In this document: positions 42,729 to 51,784 of the stretch, one piece after another | How the letters are laid out: each line of letters begins with the position of its first letter | Position numbering within the stretch: the first letter of the stretch is position 1 | Origin: Flavobacterium sp. | Lineage (GTDB): Bacteria; Bacteroidota; Bacteroidia; Flavobacteriales; Flavobacteriaceae | DNA: 64,000 nt | NCBI GenBank assembly: GCA_023259675.1 | Contig: JALRGT010000004.1 | Location: 132,350 to 196,349 of the forward strand | Reading direction: 5' to 3' | Program-made: the position numbers and the translations under genes | Notes under the pieces: generated by a model | What the model was told of the DNA's origin: nothing | The model's database searches: none | The model's input: the letters and a program-made list of their open reading frames with translations, nothing else

Positions 42729-43673
42729 TTACATTAAACCGCGACCAGTTTTAACTAACTTTTTACTGGCCTCCAATTCTTTTACTAAATTGTCTAAAAT
42801 TCCGTTGATAAAAATACTACTTTTTGGCGTAGAATACTCTTTTGCCAATTCTAAATATTCATTTAATGTCACTTTTACCGGAATAGATGGGAATTTCAAA
42901 AATTCGCAAATCGCCATCTTAAGAATAATTGTGTCTACTTCGGCGATTCTTTCGCTATCCCAATTGGGAGTCTTATCAACGAATTCTTTAGCCAAAGCTG
43001 CTTCGTTCAGAATAGTTTTTCTAAACAAATCACGAGCATATTCCTTGTCCTCACTATCTTTATATACTTTTGGCACCGTGAAATTATCATTTTCCAATGG
43101 CTTCAACGCTTTCAATTGTTTGATAATTTGAGTATTTACCAATGGAATATCATCTATCCAAGTCAATTTATCATCCTCCAGATATTCATACAACTTTTCA
43201 TTAGGCACGATAATCTCCGTAAATAAATCAACAATCAACTGCTTGTCTTCTTCAAAAGAACGCTCAGCAGTACGCATGTAATCTGCATAAAATTTACTTG
43301 CTTTTACCGCATTCAACAACAACACGATATAATCATCATGTAATGTCCATGCATCGATTTTACGGTTTTCCATGGCAATGCTTAACGAGTTATTCTCGGC
43401 AAGAATTTGAAAAACACTGTTATTGATAAACTTTTCGTTTGGATTGCGTTCTGCTGGAGTAGCCAGATGCTTTAAGCTTGACTTGTGCAAAAATTCTTTT
43501 TCTTTTTTACAAATTTCCATTAAAGAGGAAATCATGGTAAGGTATAAATCTTGAATATTGTCGATACTATAGAAAAGAAATTTTTCTTCTTTTTCCATGT
43601 TATCAGAACCGTTTTGATGCATCGCATAAATGGATTGCATGACTTTGACGCGAATGTGTCTTCTATTTACCAC
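42729..43673 (-). CDS. nusB: transcription antitermination factor NusB (long Bacteroidota form)
   Basis: About 314 residues, twice the length of E. coli NusB. The N-terminus NRRHIRVKVMQSIYAMHQ is the RNA-binding start of the family. The canonical helical bundle is at the C-terminus (about 175-300), with DTIILKMAICEFL and PVKVTLNEYLELAKEYSTPKS. It joins NusE (S10) to the boxA RNA during rRNA transcription. The middle section is specific to Bacteroidota. The start is taken as GTG at 43673, immediately before VNRRH; an ORF extension to TTG 43706 runs into the -7 box. Confidence 0.92.
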   Translation of the reverse strand: MVNRRHIRVKVMQSIYAMHQNGSDNMEKEEKFLFYSIDNIQDLYLTMISSLMEICKKEKEFLHKSSLKHLATPAERNPNEKFINNSVFQILAENNSLSIAMENRKIDAWTLHDDYIVLLLNAVKASKFYADYMRTAERSFEEDKQLIVDLFTEIIVPNEKLYEYLEDDKLTWIDDIPLVNTQIIKQLKALKPLENDNFTVPKVYKDSEDKEYARDLFRKTILNEAALAKEFVDKTPNWDSERIAEVDTIILKMAICEFLKFPSIPVKVTLNEYLELAKEYSTPKSSIFINGILDNLVKELEASKKLVKTGRGLM

Positions 43674-43703
43674 CTTGTAAGAACTTTTTATAAAATTAGT
43701 CTG

Positions 43704-43711
43704 CAAAAATA
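43704..43711 (-). promoter_or_regulatory. -7 promoter element TATTTTTG (nusB)
   Basis: Perfect TAnnTTTG on the minus strand, 30 bases before the GTG start of nusB. Confidence 0.7.
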
Positions 43712-43861
43712 AGTATTTCCTTTTTTAAAATAAAATTAAAGTTTCAAAAAAAGGTTTAGATGCCCATTTAGTCTAGGATATTTAAAATTAACAAACGTTA
43801 ACTGTAGGTTTTTCAATACTTTCTTAAAAATCAAATGCCTTATTATTATTTTTAAAACCCG

Positions 43862-43869
43862 TATATTTG
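43862..43869 (+). promoter_or_regulatory. -7 promoter element TATATTTG (ABC exporter)
   Basis: Perfect TAnnTTTG, 120 bases before the exporter ATG. Confidence 0.6.
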
Positions 43870-43989
43870 CCAATGAGCGAACAATCTAATTATGGCAATA
43901 AAAGTATCTTATTCCTATTGAAATTTGTTTCTTCAAAGTCCGAATCTTTTTGCATAAAATACTATCACACATAGAATAGCTCCAACAAA

Positions 43990-45750
43990 ATGAAAGAATT
44001 AAGTTATTTAAATAAATATTTCCTCAAATATAAATATAGTTTTTCCCTCGGTATAATAATTACCGTCATTGCTCAAATTTTCTTCCTCTTTACTCCCAAA
44101 TTGATTAGTGAATCATTTAAGGCCATTGAAGAATTTGACAAAAACAAAACGATTGGCACTTCATTAATTCGCCAAGAATTAATTTCGAATATCTTATTGA
44201 TCATCGCCACTTCTATCATAGCTGGATTCCTAACTTTTTTGATGCGCCAAACTTTAATTGTGATGTCGCGCCACATTGAATTTGATTTGAAAAACGAAGT
44301 GTTTAGGCAATATGAAAATCTATCGCAAAATTTTTACAAACAAAACCGAACCGGTGATTTAATGAACCGTATCAGTGAAGATGTTTCAAAAGTACGAATG
44401 TATGTTGGGCCTGCCGTGATGTATACCATCAACACGATCATCCGTTTTACCATTGTAATCCTCTATATGTATAATGTATCGCCACGACTGACTTTGTACA
44501 CCATTCTTCCCTTACCTCTATTGTCATATGCGATTTTTAAGTTAAGTACCGAAATCAATAAACGAAGTACCACATTCCAACAATATTTATCTAAAGTTTC
44601 CAGTTTTACCCAAGAAATTTTTTCGGGAGTGCGCGTAATCAAAGCCTATTCGCTAGAAGAGCAACACCAGAACAATATGGTTGCCTTAGCCAAAGAAAGC
44701 AAACATAAAAGCTTGGATTTGGCCAAAGTACAATCGCTATTTGGTCCATTGATGTTGGCATTGATAGGCATCAGTAATTTGGTTGTAATTTATTTTGGTG
44801 GACTAATGTACATTCAAGGAACCATAAAAAGTATTGGTACCATTGCCGAATTTATTCTTTACGTAAACATGTTGACTTGGCCGGTCGCTTCCTTAGGATG
44901 GGTTTCATCCATGGTTCAAGAGGCCGAAGCTTCCCAAAAAAGATTGAATGAATTCCTTAAAATTGAACCCGAAATAAAAAACAACAACCCAAAACCTTCT
45001 ATAATTGAAGGCGCCATTGCTTTCAAAAATGTCAGTTATACCTATGAAGACACCAATATAAAAGCCCTTAAAAACATTTCTTTTTCGGTTAAAAAAGGAG
45101 AAACACTGGCCATACTTGGAAAAACAGGTTCCGGAAAATCGACCATTCTGTCCTTAATCTCCCGTTTATATGATGTAACCGATGGAAAAATTACGGTCGA
45201 CAATATCGAAATCAGCGATTTAAATTTGAATGATTTAAGAAACAGCATCGGAATTGTCCCTCAAGATGCATTCTTGTTTTCGGATACCATCAAAAACAAC
45301 ATCAAGTTCGGAAAAGAAGACGCTACCGACCATGAAGTTAAAACTGCTGCAAAAAATGCCGTTGTTCATGACAATATCATGGGATTCAACAATAAGTATG
45401 ACACTATATTGGGAGAAAGAGGAATCACGCTTTCTGGAGGACAAAAACAAAGGGTATCTATCGCCAGAGCCATAATAAAAAATCCACCTATTTTATTATT
45501 TGATGATTGTCTATCAGCAGTTGACACTGAAACCGAAGAAACCATTTTGAATAATCTAAATGAAATTTGCAAGGACAAAACAACCATAATTGTAAGTCAT
45601 CGTGTTTCTTCTGCAAAAAATGCCGACAGGATTATCATTTTAGAAGATGGGCAAATCATCCAACAAGGTTCTCATAATCAATTGATAAATCAAGAAGGCT
45701 ATTATTCGGCACTCTATTTAAAACAACTTTCAGAAAAAGAATTGCTTTAA
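43990..45750 (+). CDS. ABC exporter, fused permease and ATPase (MsbA-like)
   Basis: The 586-residue half-transporter has a type IV exporter membrane domain (about 15-320, six helices, NRTGDLMNRISEDVSKVRMYVG coupling segment; first 20 residues of it are enough for the call) and a C-terminal nucleotide-binding domain with Walker A LGKTGSGKST, signature LSGGQKQRVSIARAI, Walker B ILLFDDCLSAVD and H-loop VSHR. It works as a homodimer exporting lipids, peptides or drugs; MsbA-type lipid A flipping is possible but unproven. Note DD instead of the common DE after Walker B. Single gene. Confidence 0.9.
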   Translation: MKELSYLNKYFLKYKYSFSLGIIITVIAQIFFLFTPKLISESFKAIEEFDKNKTIGTSLIRQELISNILLIIATSIIAGFLTFLMRQTLIVMSRHIEFDLKNEVFRQYENLSQNFYKQNRTGDLMNRISEDVSKVRMYVGPAVMYTINTIIRFTIVILYMYNVSPRLTLYTILPLPLLSYAIFKLSTEINKRSTTFQQYLSKVSSFTQEIFSGVRVIKAYSLEEQHQNNMVALAKESKHKSLDLAKVQSLFGPLMLALIGISNLVVIYFGGLMYIQGTIKSIGTIAEFILYVNMLTWPVASLGWVSSMVQEAEASQKRLNEFLKIEPEIKNNNPKPSIIEGAIAFKNVSYTYEDTNIKALKNISFSVKKGETLAILGKTGSGKSTILSLISRLYDVTDGKITVDNIEISDLNLNDLRNSIGIVPQDAFLFSDTIKNNIKFGKEDATDHEVKTAAKNAVVHDNIMGFNNKYDTILGERGITLSGGQKQRVSIARAIIKNPPILLFDDCLSAVDTETEETILNNLNEICKDKTTIIVSHRVSSAKNADRIIILEDGQIIQQGSHNQLINQEGYYSALYLKQLSEKELL

Positions 45751-45821
45751 TTGTTGTTTAATCCATATATTTTTATGATTTTTGGTTATGATTTAATAAC
45801 TAAAAATTGATAGAACGGATT

Positions 45822-46202
45822 ATGAGAGAAAATGACATGTTAGAAAAAGAGGAGATTTTTTCTAAAGTTTTACGTGCTGGCAGAAGAACTTACTTCTTTG
45901 ATGTGAGAGCAACAAAAGCTGATGATTATTATATTACGATTACAGAAAGTAAAAAATTCACCGAAGAAGATGGATCTTTCCACTTCAAAAAACATAAAAT
46001 ATATTTATACAAAGAAGATTTTACTGCATTTTCAGAAATTCTGGGCGACATGACTTCTTATGTTTTAAACCACAAAGGTGAAGAAGTAATCTCCGAAAGA
46101 CATCAAAAAGATTTCAAGAAGGAGTATCCAATTGAAAAAATAGAGGAAGAGGCAATTCCTCAAACATCCAGTTTTACCGATATCGATTTTGATGACATTT
46201 AA
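45822..46202 (+). CDS. DUF3276 (PUR-alpha-like) nucleic-acid-binding protein
   Basis: The 126-residue protein matches the bacterial PUR family: EEIFSKVLRAGRRTYFFDVR (about 10-29), then YYITITESKKF and HKIYLYKEDFTAF. The fold is a Whirly-like PUR repeat that binds single-stranded DNA or RNA; the Borrelia homolog EbfC-like BpuR is a known example of the family. The acidic C-terminal tail ends FTDIDFDDI. The ATG at 45822 is used; a later Met at 45837 is also possible. It is followed by a terminator. Confidence 0.88.
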   Translation: MRENDMLEKEEIFSKVLRAGRRTYFFDVRATKADDYYITITESKKFTEEDGSFHFKKHKIYLYKEDFTAFSEILGDMTSYVLNHKGEEVISERHQKDFKKEYPIEKIEEEAIPQTSSFTDIDFDDI

Positions 46203-46238
46203 TTTATAACCCAATAAATTATATCAATTCTAAAATAC

Positions 46239-46276
46239 AAAGTCCAAAAATCATTCGGTTTTTGGACTTTTTTTTA
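46239..46276 (+). terminator. intrinsic terminator
   Basis: Arms AAAGTCCAAAAA (46239-46250) and TTTTTGGACTTT (46259-46270) with an 8-base loop and T run. Confidence 0.9.
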
Positions 46277-46307
46277 ATTATAAAATACAAATTTAAATAC
46301 ATTCCAA

Positions 46308-47174
46308 ATGAAAGAAAGCGTAATAAAACAACTTGAAGAATACTCAGTACTAATCCTACCTTGGTTATTAAACCATGGGTTAATAATTATTGGATTAGTA
46401 ATTGGGACGTATATCCTTAATAAAATAATTGTTCGTTTTATTGAAAAAGCAGTTAGAATTGCGGTTAGGCCTGATGGGGTTTCATCAAAAGAAGCAGAAG
46501 AAAAAAGAGAAAACACATTAATCCAAATATTTACCGCCACGGCAAATATTGCATTAATTACCATTACCGGCTTAATGGTTCTTCAAGAATTCGGAGTAGA
46601 AATAGCCCCTATTTTGGCTGCTGCGGGAATTGTAGGATTAGCATTTGGTTTTGGAGGACAATATCTAATTCGGGATATTATTTCAGGTTTATTTATCATT
46701 CTTGAAAACCAATATCGAGTAGGCGATGTAGTAAATTTTGATAATGCAGGAGGAACAGTTCAAGAAATTAGTTTAAGAAAAACTACCTTAAGAGATCTAG
46801 ACGGAACAGTACACCACATTCCACATGGAGAAATAAAAAAAGTTTCTAACCTTTCCAAAGATTTTTCAAGAGTGAATTTAGATATTGGTGTAGGCTATGG
46901 TTCTAATTTAGAACATGTCATTTCAGTAATAAACAAAATTGGTGAAGAATTAGCTGAAGATGTTTTATGGAAAGACACCATTATACTTGCCCCATATTTT
47001 TTAAGGGTAAACGATTTTGCAGATTCTGCCATTATGCTAAAAATATTGGGAGAAACATTACCAAGTAAACAATGGGAAGTTACAGGTGAGCTTCGCAAAA
47101 GAATTAAAATTGCATTTGACAAGGAAGGAATTGAAATTCCGTTTCCACAAGTGGTTATGCACCAAGCAAAATAG
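46308..47174 (+). CDS. small-conductance mechanosensitive channel (MscS family)
   Basis: The 288-residue protein has three N-terminal membrane helices (about 17-37, 68-92, 98-125). The pore helix reads ILAAAGIVGLAFGFGGQYLIRD, followed by the MscS beta domain (YRVGDVVNFDNAGGTVQEI; 19 residues shown) and the C-terminal alpha/beta domain. It opens under membrane tension and releases solutes on hypo-osmotic shock. Length matches E. coli MscS. Single gene with terminator. Confidence 0.95.
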   Translation: MKESVIKQLEEYSVLILPWLLNHGLIIIGLVIGTYILNKIIVRFIEKAVRIAVRPDGVSSKEAEEKRENTLIQIFTATANIALITITGLMVLQEFGVEIAPILAAAGIVGLAFGFGGQYLIRDIISGLFIILENQYRVGDVVNFDNAGGTVQEISLRKTTLRDLDGTVHHIPHGEIKKVSNLSKDFSRVNLDIGVGYGSNLEHVISVINKIGEELAEDVLWKDTIILAPYFLRVNDFADSAIMLKILGETLPSKQWEVTGELRKRIKIAFDKEGIEIPFPQVVMHQAK

Positions 47175-47215
47175 TTTCAATAGAGAAATAAAATCGGTGA
47201 ATCCGATTATACTTT

Positions 47216-47250
47216 AAAGTCTGAAAGTCTCTTGATTTTCAGACTTTTTA
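47216..47250 (+). terminator. intrinsic terminator
   Basis: Perfect 11-bp arms AAAGTCTGAAA (47216-47226) and TTTCAGACTTT (47237-47247), 10-base loop, T-rich tail. It follows mscS. Confidence 0.87.
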
Positions 47251-47286
47251 TTTACATTTATAAGGCTTAACAAACCATTTTTAATT

Positions 47287-48456
47287 TTGAAAAACATCAG
47301 CCGAACTGTTTGGATTTTGTCTTTGATTAGTTTGTTTACCGATACGGCAAGCGAAATGCTGTATCCCATCATGCCTATTTATCTAAAATCAATTGGTTTT
47401 TCAATAGTTCTCATCGGCATATTGGAAGGTGTCGCCGAAGCTACGGCAGGATTAAGCAAAGGCTATTTTGGAAAACGGTCTGATGCAACCCAAAAAAGAG
47501 TGCCTTTTGTACAAATTGGTTATGCCTTAAGCGCCCTCTCTAAACCCATGATGGCCTTATTTGTTTATCCGCTTTGGATATTCTTCGCCCGGACCATTGA
47601 TCGTTTCGGAAAAGGAATTCGCACCGGAGCAAGAGATGCCATTCTTTCGGACGAAGCAACTCCCGAAATTAAGGGAAAAATATTTGGGTTTCATCGCGGC
47701 ATGGATACTTTAGGTGCTGTATTAGGTCCTTCATTGGCACTACTTTATCTTCACTATAATCCTCAAGATTATAAATCCCTATTCCTTATTGCATTTCTTC
47801 CCGGACTTCTGGCAATTGGGGCTTCCTTTTTATTAAAAGAAAAGAAAACACTTCCAAATACAAAAATTAAAATCCCTTCTTTATTTTCTTTTTTGAATTA
47901 TTGGAAAGAGAGTCCCATAATGTACCGTAAAGTGGTCATCGGTTTGCTCGCATTTACTTTATTCAACAGCTCGGATGTTTTTCTTTTGCTTAAAGCCAAA
48001 CAATCCGGATTAAGTGATAGTACGGTTATTGGGATTTACATTTTCTACAACCTCGTTTATGCGCTTTTTTCTTTTCCTTTGGGCATTATTGCAGATAAAA
48101 TTGGATTGAAAAAAATGTTGGTTTTCGGAATGACTATTTTTGCCATAGTCTATTTCGGGATGAGTGTCAACCATAATACGGCTGTTTTTATTGGTCTATT
48201 TTCCCTTTATGGAATTTATGCGGCTGCCACTGAAGGGATTTCCAAAGCCTGGATCAGCAACCTCTCAGACAAAGAAAACACGGCGACAGCTATTGGAAGT
48301 TACTCGGCATTTCAAAGTATTTTCAGCATGATCGCCAGTTCCTTGGCGGGGCTTATTTGGTATTATTTCGGTGCTAACAGTACTTTTTTAGTGACCGGTT
48401 TCGCCAGTATATTAGTAATTATTTACTTCCTCTTTATGACAAAAGAGAAGAGATAA
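47287..48456 (+). CDS. major facilitator superfamily transporter
   Basis: The 389-residue protein has about 12 membrane helices. The N-terminal SLFTDTASEMLYPIMPIYLK and GVAEATAGLSKGYFGKRSD (the loop 2-3 motif with GKRSD) belong to a broad MFS group of uncharacterised or drug-efflux-like transporters common in Bacteroidota. FARTIDRFGKGIRTGARDA is another group hallmark. The start is TTG 47287; no ATG precedes the first membrane helix. An overlap with TAATTTTG (47282-47289) makes the exact start uncertain. Substrate unknown. Confidence 0.86.
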   Translation: MKNISRTVWILSLISLFTDTASEMLYPIMPIYLKSIGFSIVLIGILEGVAEATAGLSKGYFGKRSDATQKRVPFVQIGYALSALSKPMMALFVYPLWIFFARTIDRFGKGIRTGARDAILSDEATPEIKGKIFGFHRGMDTLGAVLGPSLALLYLHYNPQDYKSLFLIAFLPGLLAIGASFLLKEKKTLPNTKIKIPSLFSFLNYWKESPIMYRKVVIGLLAFTLFNSSDVFLLLKAKQSGLSDSTVIGIYIFYNLVYALFSFPLGIIADKIGLKKMLVFGMTIFAIVYFGMSVNHNTAVFIGLFSLYGIYAAATEGISKAWISNLSDKENTATAIGSYSAFQSIFSMIASSLAGLIWYYFGANSTFLVTGFASILVIIYFLFMTKEKR

Positions 48457-48511
48457 ATCCCAATTCATTTCCCTTGAAACATTCTTGACTGTAAAAAAAC
48501 TGCGATTATTA

Positions 48512-48545
48512 TTGGCTCCTTTTACCTCTAAAATTCTTATATTTG
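48512..48545 (+). promoter_or_regulatory. flavobacterial promoter (TTG-N23-TATATTTG)
   Basis: TTG at 48512-48514 and TATATTTG at 48538-48545, spacer 23 bases, located 25 bases before the P-type ATPase ATG. Confidence 0.65.
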
Positions 48546-48570
48546 AGTATCATCAAACATCCTTCTTTTA

Positions 48571-51096
48571 ATGTCAGAAAAAATAAATATTCCAGAAAAT
48601 ATTATTGGTTTGACTGATGCCGAAGTCCAAAAATCCCGAAATCAGTTTGGCAACAACAATCAAATCCATAAAAAAAAATACAAGTGGTGGCTGGCTGTTT
48701 TAGAACTTTTACAAGAACCGATGTTATTGTTATTAGTTTCTGTGGCAATTATTTATTTTATATTGGGAGAAAACCGAGAAGGATATTTCATGTTAGCCGC
48801 CATAATTGCTATTTCAGGAATTTCCTTTTATCAAGACAACCGAAGCAGAAAAGCACTGGAAGCTTTAGAAAAACTAAATGAACCTTTAAGCACTGTTTGG
48901 AGAGATGGCGTGTCCAAAAAAATCCCAACGAGCGATATTGTCATGGGTGATCTTGTTATCGCCAAAGAAGGAAATACAATCAATGCCGATGGAGAGATTG
49001 TTCACAGTAACGACTTCTCGGTAAATGAATCCACTCTTACCGGGGAAAGTTTTACCGTTTTTAAATCAGAAAAAACAGCAAACAAATCAGTATATAGCGG
49101 CACATCAGTCGCTTCTGGCTTGGCCGTTTATAAAGCAACCATGATTGGTTCCAGCACCAAAATAGGCAAATTAGGAAGTTCTATATTGGATATGAAAGAA
49201 ACTCCTACCCCACTTCAGTTACAAATTGAGAAGTTCGTAAAAGGAATGGCTCTCATCGGAATCATCATATTCTTATTGGTTTGGGGCGTTTATTTCTGGC
49301 GCACCCATGACATCTTAAACAGTTTATTGAAAGGGCTAACATTGGCAATGTCTATTCTTCCTGAAGAAATTCCCGTAGCCTTTACCACGTTTATGGCATT
49401 GGGTTCTTGGCGATTGATGAAAGAAGGAATCATTGTTAAAAAAATTAGAACGGTAGAAACCTTAGGAAGTGCCACTATTATTTGTGTAGACAAAACGGGA
49501 ACCATCACTAAGAACAAAATGAAACTACAATCGGTTTATTCGTTCGATACAGGCCAATTGTACGAAAAACGAAATTGGAATGATGAAGCTGCAAAAAAAG
49601 TAATCGAAATAGCCATGTGGGCCAGTGAACCCGTTCCTTTTGATCCTATGGAGAAAACCTTGCATCAGGAATATAAAAAAAATTGCAATACCGATACTAG
49701 ACTGGAATACAGAATAGTTCATGAATATCCTCTGGACGGAAAACCTCCCATGATGACCCATGTTTTTCAAAACAAGGAAGGGAAACGCATTATTGCTGCC
49801 AAAGGCGGTCCTGAAACCATTATCAAAGTTTCTAATTTAAAAGAAGAAGAAAAAAAGAATGTAAACAAGGTAATTGAAAAATTAGCATCAAAAGGATATC
49901 GGATACTCGGTGTCGGTTATTCCGATTACAAGGACAGCAATTATCCGGCAGACCAGCAGGAAATTCCGTTTCATTTTATAGGACTAGTTGTGTTTTATGA
50001 TCCTCCTAAGGCCCGAATAAATGAAGTCATTCGACAATTTTATGAGGCGGGAATACAAGTTAAAGTCATCACAGGAGATAATAGTGCTACCACGAAAGCG
50101 ATTGCCGAAAAAGCAGGAATCAAAAATGCAGCTTGTGCAATTGAAGGGGAAGAAATCATGCAGTTAGACGAAGCCGAAATGCTACGAACCATCCACAATT
50201 CCACTTTACTTACGCGCATGTTTCCCGAAGCCAAACTCGCTGTGGTAGAAGCATTAAAAAAAGACAACCAAGTGGTGGCTATGATTGGAGATGGTGTCAA
50301 TGATGGTCCTGCTCTTAAAGCGTCACATATTGGCATTGCCATGGGAAAAAAAGGAACTGAAATTGCAAAAACGTCTGCCGACTTAATCCTGGTCGACGAT
50401 GATTTATCTAAAATGATTGTGGCGGTGGCAGCAGGAAGACGCATTTATAGCAATCTAAAAAAAGCGGTTCAATACATCGTTTCTATACATATCCCAATTA
50501 TCCTTACGGTCTCATTGCCCCTATTTCTGGGCTGGACATATCCCGATATTTTCACACCAGTTCACGTAATTTTTCTAGAATTGGTAATGGGCCCGATGTG
50601 CTCCATTGTGTATGAAAATGAACCTGCCGAAAAAAACAGCATGCAACAAAAACCTAGGCAGATGGGGAACACTTTCCTGTCTTTAAAAGAGATGGGGATT
50701 AGTATCATTCAAGGTCTTGCCATTACCATTGGAATCTTGTTTATTTATCAATGGACAGTAAAAAACGACGGAAGCGAACAACTCACAAGAACCATGGTAT
50801 TTACCACACTTGTTTTCTCCAACATTATTTTATCATTGGTCAACCGCTCGTTTCATTATTCGGTATTTTCTTCGTTGAAAAACAAAAATAACATCATGGT
50901 ATTTGTCAATTCCACAACCCTAATCTTACTGGCTTCGATTATATACATCCATCCAATTGCCGATTTTTTTGCCGTAGTCCCCTTAGAAACCAATCAGATT
51001 TTGAGTTGTATCATCGTGAGTTCCGTTTCGGTACTTTGGATTGAAATATGGAAATGGAACAAACGAAAAAGAGCGCCACTAAAAAAACTTCAATAG
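48571..51096 (+). CDS. cation-translocating P-type ATPase (P2-type, Ca2+-like)
   Basis: The 841-residue pump has an N-terminal cation-ATPase domain (GLTDAEVQKSRNQFGNN), actuator motif LTGES (about 157-161), TM4 LPEEIPVAF, phosphorylation site CVDKTGTITKNKM (Asp at about 310), the KGGPE loop in the nucleotide domain and hinge MIGDGVNDGPALKASHIGIA. The PEEIP motif in TM4 is a Ca2+/Mn2+-site feature of P2A pumps and relatives, but fewer acidic residues follow in TM6 than in SERCA, so the ion is uncertain. Membrane helices are about 10. It has its own promoter. Confidence 0.92.
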   Translation: MSEKINIPENIIGLTDAEVQKSRNQFGNNNQIHKKKYKWWLAVLELLQEPMLLLLVSVAIIYFILGENREGYFMLAAIIAISGISFYQDNRSRKALEALEKLNEPLSTVWRDGVSKKIPTSDIVMGDLVIAKEGNTINADGEIVHSNDFSVNESTLTGESFTVFKSEKTANKSVYSGTSVASGLAVYKATMIGSSTKIGKLGSSILDMKETPTPLQLQIEKFVKGMALIGIIIFLLVWGVYFWRTHDILNSLLKGLTLAMSILPEEIPVAFTTFMALGSWRLMKEGIIVKKIRTVETLGSATIICVDKTGTITKNKMKLQSVYSFDTGQLYEKRNWNDEAAKKVIEIAMWASEPVPFDPMEKTLHQEYKKNCNTDTRLEYRIVHEYPLDGKPPMMTHVFQNKEGKRIIAAKGGPETIIKVSNLKEEEKKNVNKVIEKLASKGYRILGVGYSDYKDSNYPADQQEIPFHFIGLVVFYDPPKARINEVIRQFYEAGIQVKVITGDNSATTKAIAEKAGIKNAACAIEGEEIMQLDEAEMLRTIHNSTLLTRMFPEAKLAVVEALKKDNQVVAMIGDGVNDGPALKASHIGIAMGKKGTEIAKTSADLILVDDDLSKMIVAVAAGRRIYSNLKKAVQYIVSIHIPIILTVSLPLFLGWTYPDIFTPVHVIFLELVMGPMCSIVYENEPAEKNSMQQKPRQMGNTFLSLKEMGISIIQGLAITIGILFIYQWTVKNDGSEQLTRTMVFTTLVFSNIILSLVNRSFHYSVFSSLKNKNNIMVFVNSTTLILLASIIYIHPIADFFAVVPLETNQILSCIIVSSVSVLWIEIWKWNKRKRAPLKKLQ

Positions 51097-51119
51097 AAAT
51101 TAAACCACCACTACTCGAG

Positions 51120-51782
51120 TTATAAATGGTAATAGGTTTTCATTAAATCTTTTAAATTTAATGCATTGCTTTTTTGGTACCTATTGGTCAGTTTTAAAAA
51201 AATAAAAGCCGTTATCAAAGCATCACCCGATGCCGTATGGCGGTCATGTTTTTTAATATTATAAATTTCACAGAGTTTGTCCAAACTAAACGTTTTAATA
51301 TTTTTATCCTGGGAATGTAACTTTCTATGAATAAAATTCGTGTCCAATTGTTTAGATTTTAACGGACCTAAATTCATTCTCCTCAACGCCACATTGATCA
51401 TTGTTACATCAAATATCGTGTGATGAGCCACAATAACGGCATCATCCAAATACGCAATAAATTGTTTTAGGGCTTCTTCTTCAGAAACTTTATATTCATT
51501 TCCGTTTTTTCTAATTCCGTGAATTTTTACGGTTTCCGAATTAAAAACTTCCTGTTTAATATAAATTTCAAAAGAATCGGAAACCATGATTTTATTGTTC
51601 TTTATGCCAACTGCACCAATACATAAAATACGATCACTTTCATAATGAAACCCCGTTGTTTCAGTGTCTAAAGCAACAAATCTAATATCCTCATAATTGA
51701 AATATTTAGTGCTGTCTTTCACTTTATCGACATGCTCTTGCCAAAATTCCGGATATTTTCTCTTTTTAAATAAACCAAACAT
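51120..51782 (-). CDS. DnaQ-like 3'-5' exonuclease
   Basis: The 220-residue protein has the DEDDh set: ExoI VALDTETTGF, ExoII HHTIFDVTMINVAL and ExoIII HTASGDALITAFI. It is of PolC/epsilon type, without extra domains. It lies two bases downstream of the cyclic-nucleotide/CBS/nucleotidyltransferase gene, and this tight pair implies joint function. In many bacteria DUF294 proteins and DnaQ-like exonucleases are neighbours. Its substrate could be nucleic acid ends or a signalling nucleotide; this is not decidable from sequence. Confidence 0.9.
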   Translation of the reverse strand: MFGLFKKRKYPEFWQEHVDKVKDSTKYFNYEDIRFVALDTETTGFHYESDRILCIGAVGIKNNKIMVSDSFEIYIKQEVFNSETVKIHGIRKNGNEYKVSEEEALKQFIAYLDDAVIVAHHTIFDVTMINVALRRMNLGPLKSKQLDTNFIHRKLHSQDKNIKTFSLDKLCEIYNIKKHDRHTASGDALITAFIFLKLTNRYQKSNALNLKDLMKTYYHL

Positions 51783-51784
51783 AG

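Larger units (their letters stand above)
43674..43989. other. divergent intergenic region, 316 bp
   Basis: It contains divergent promoters: the minus-strand -7 box at 43704-43711 for nusB and the plus-strand box at 43862-43869 for the ABC exporter. The leader between the latter and the exporter ATG is about 115 bases. It includes a 33-codon open frame (43873-43974) that was not accepted as a gene. Confidence 0.65.

Noticed and set aside
43873..43974. 33-codon frame in the leader of the ABC exporter
   Set aside because: Its ATG lies only four bases after the -7 box, so it would be at or before the transcript start, and it has no recognisable composition.
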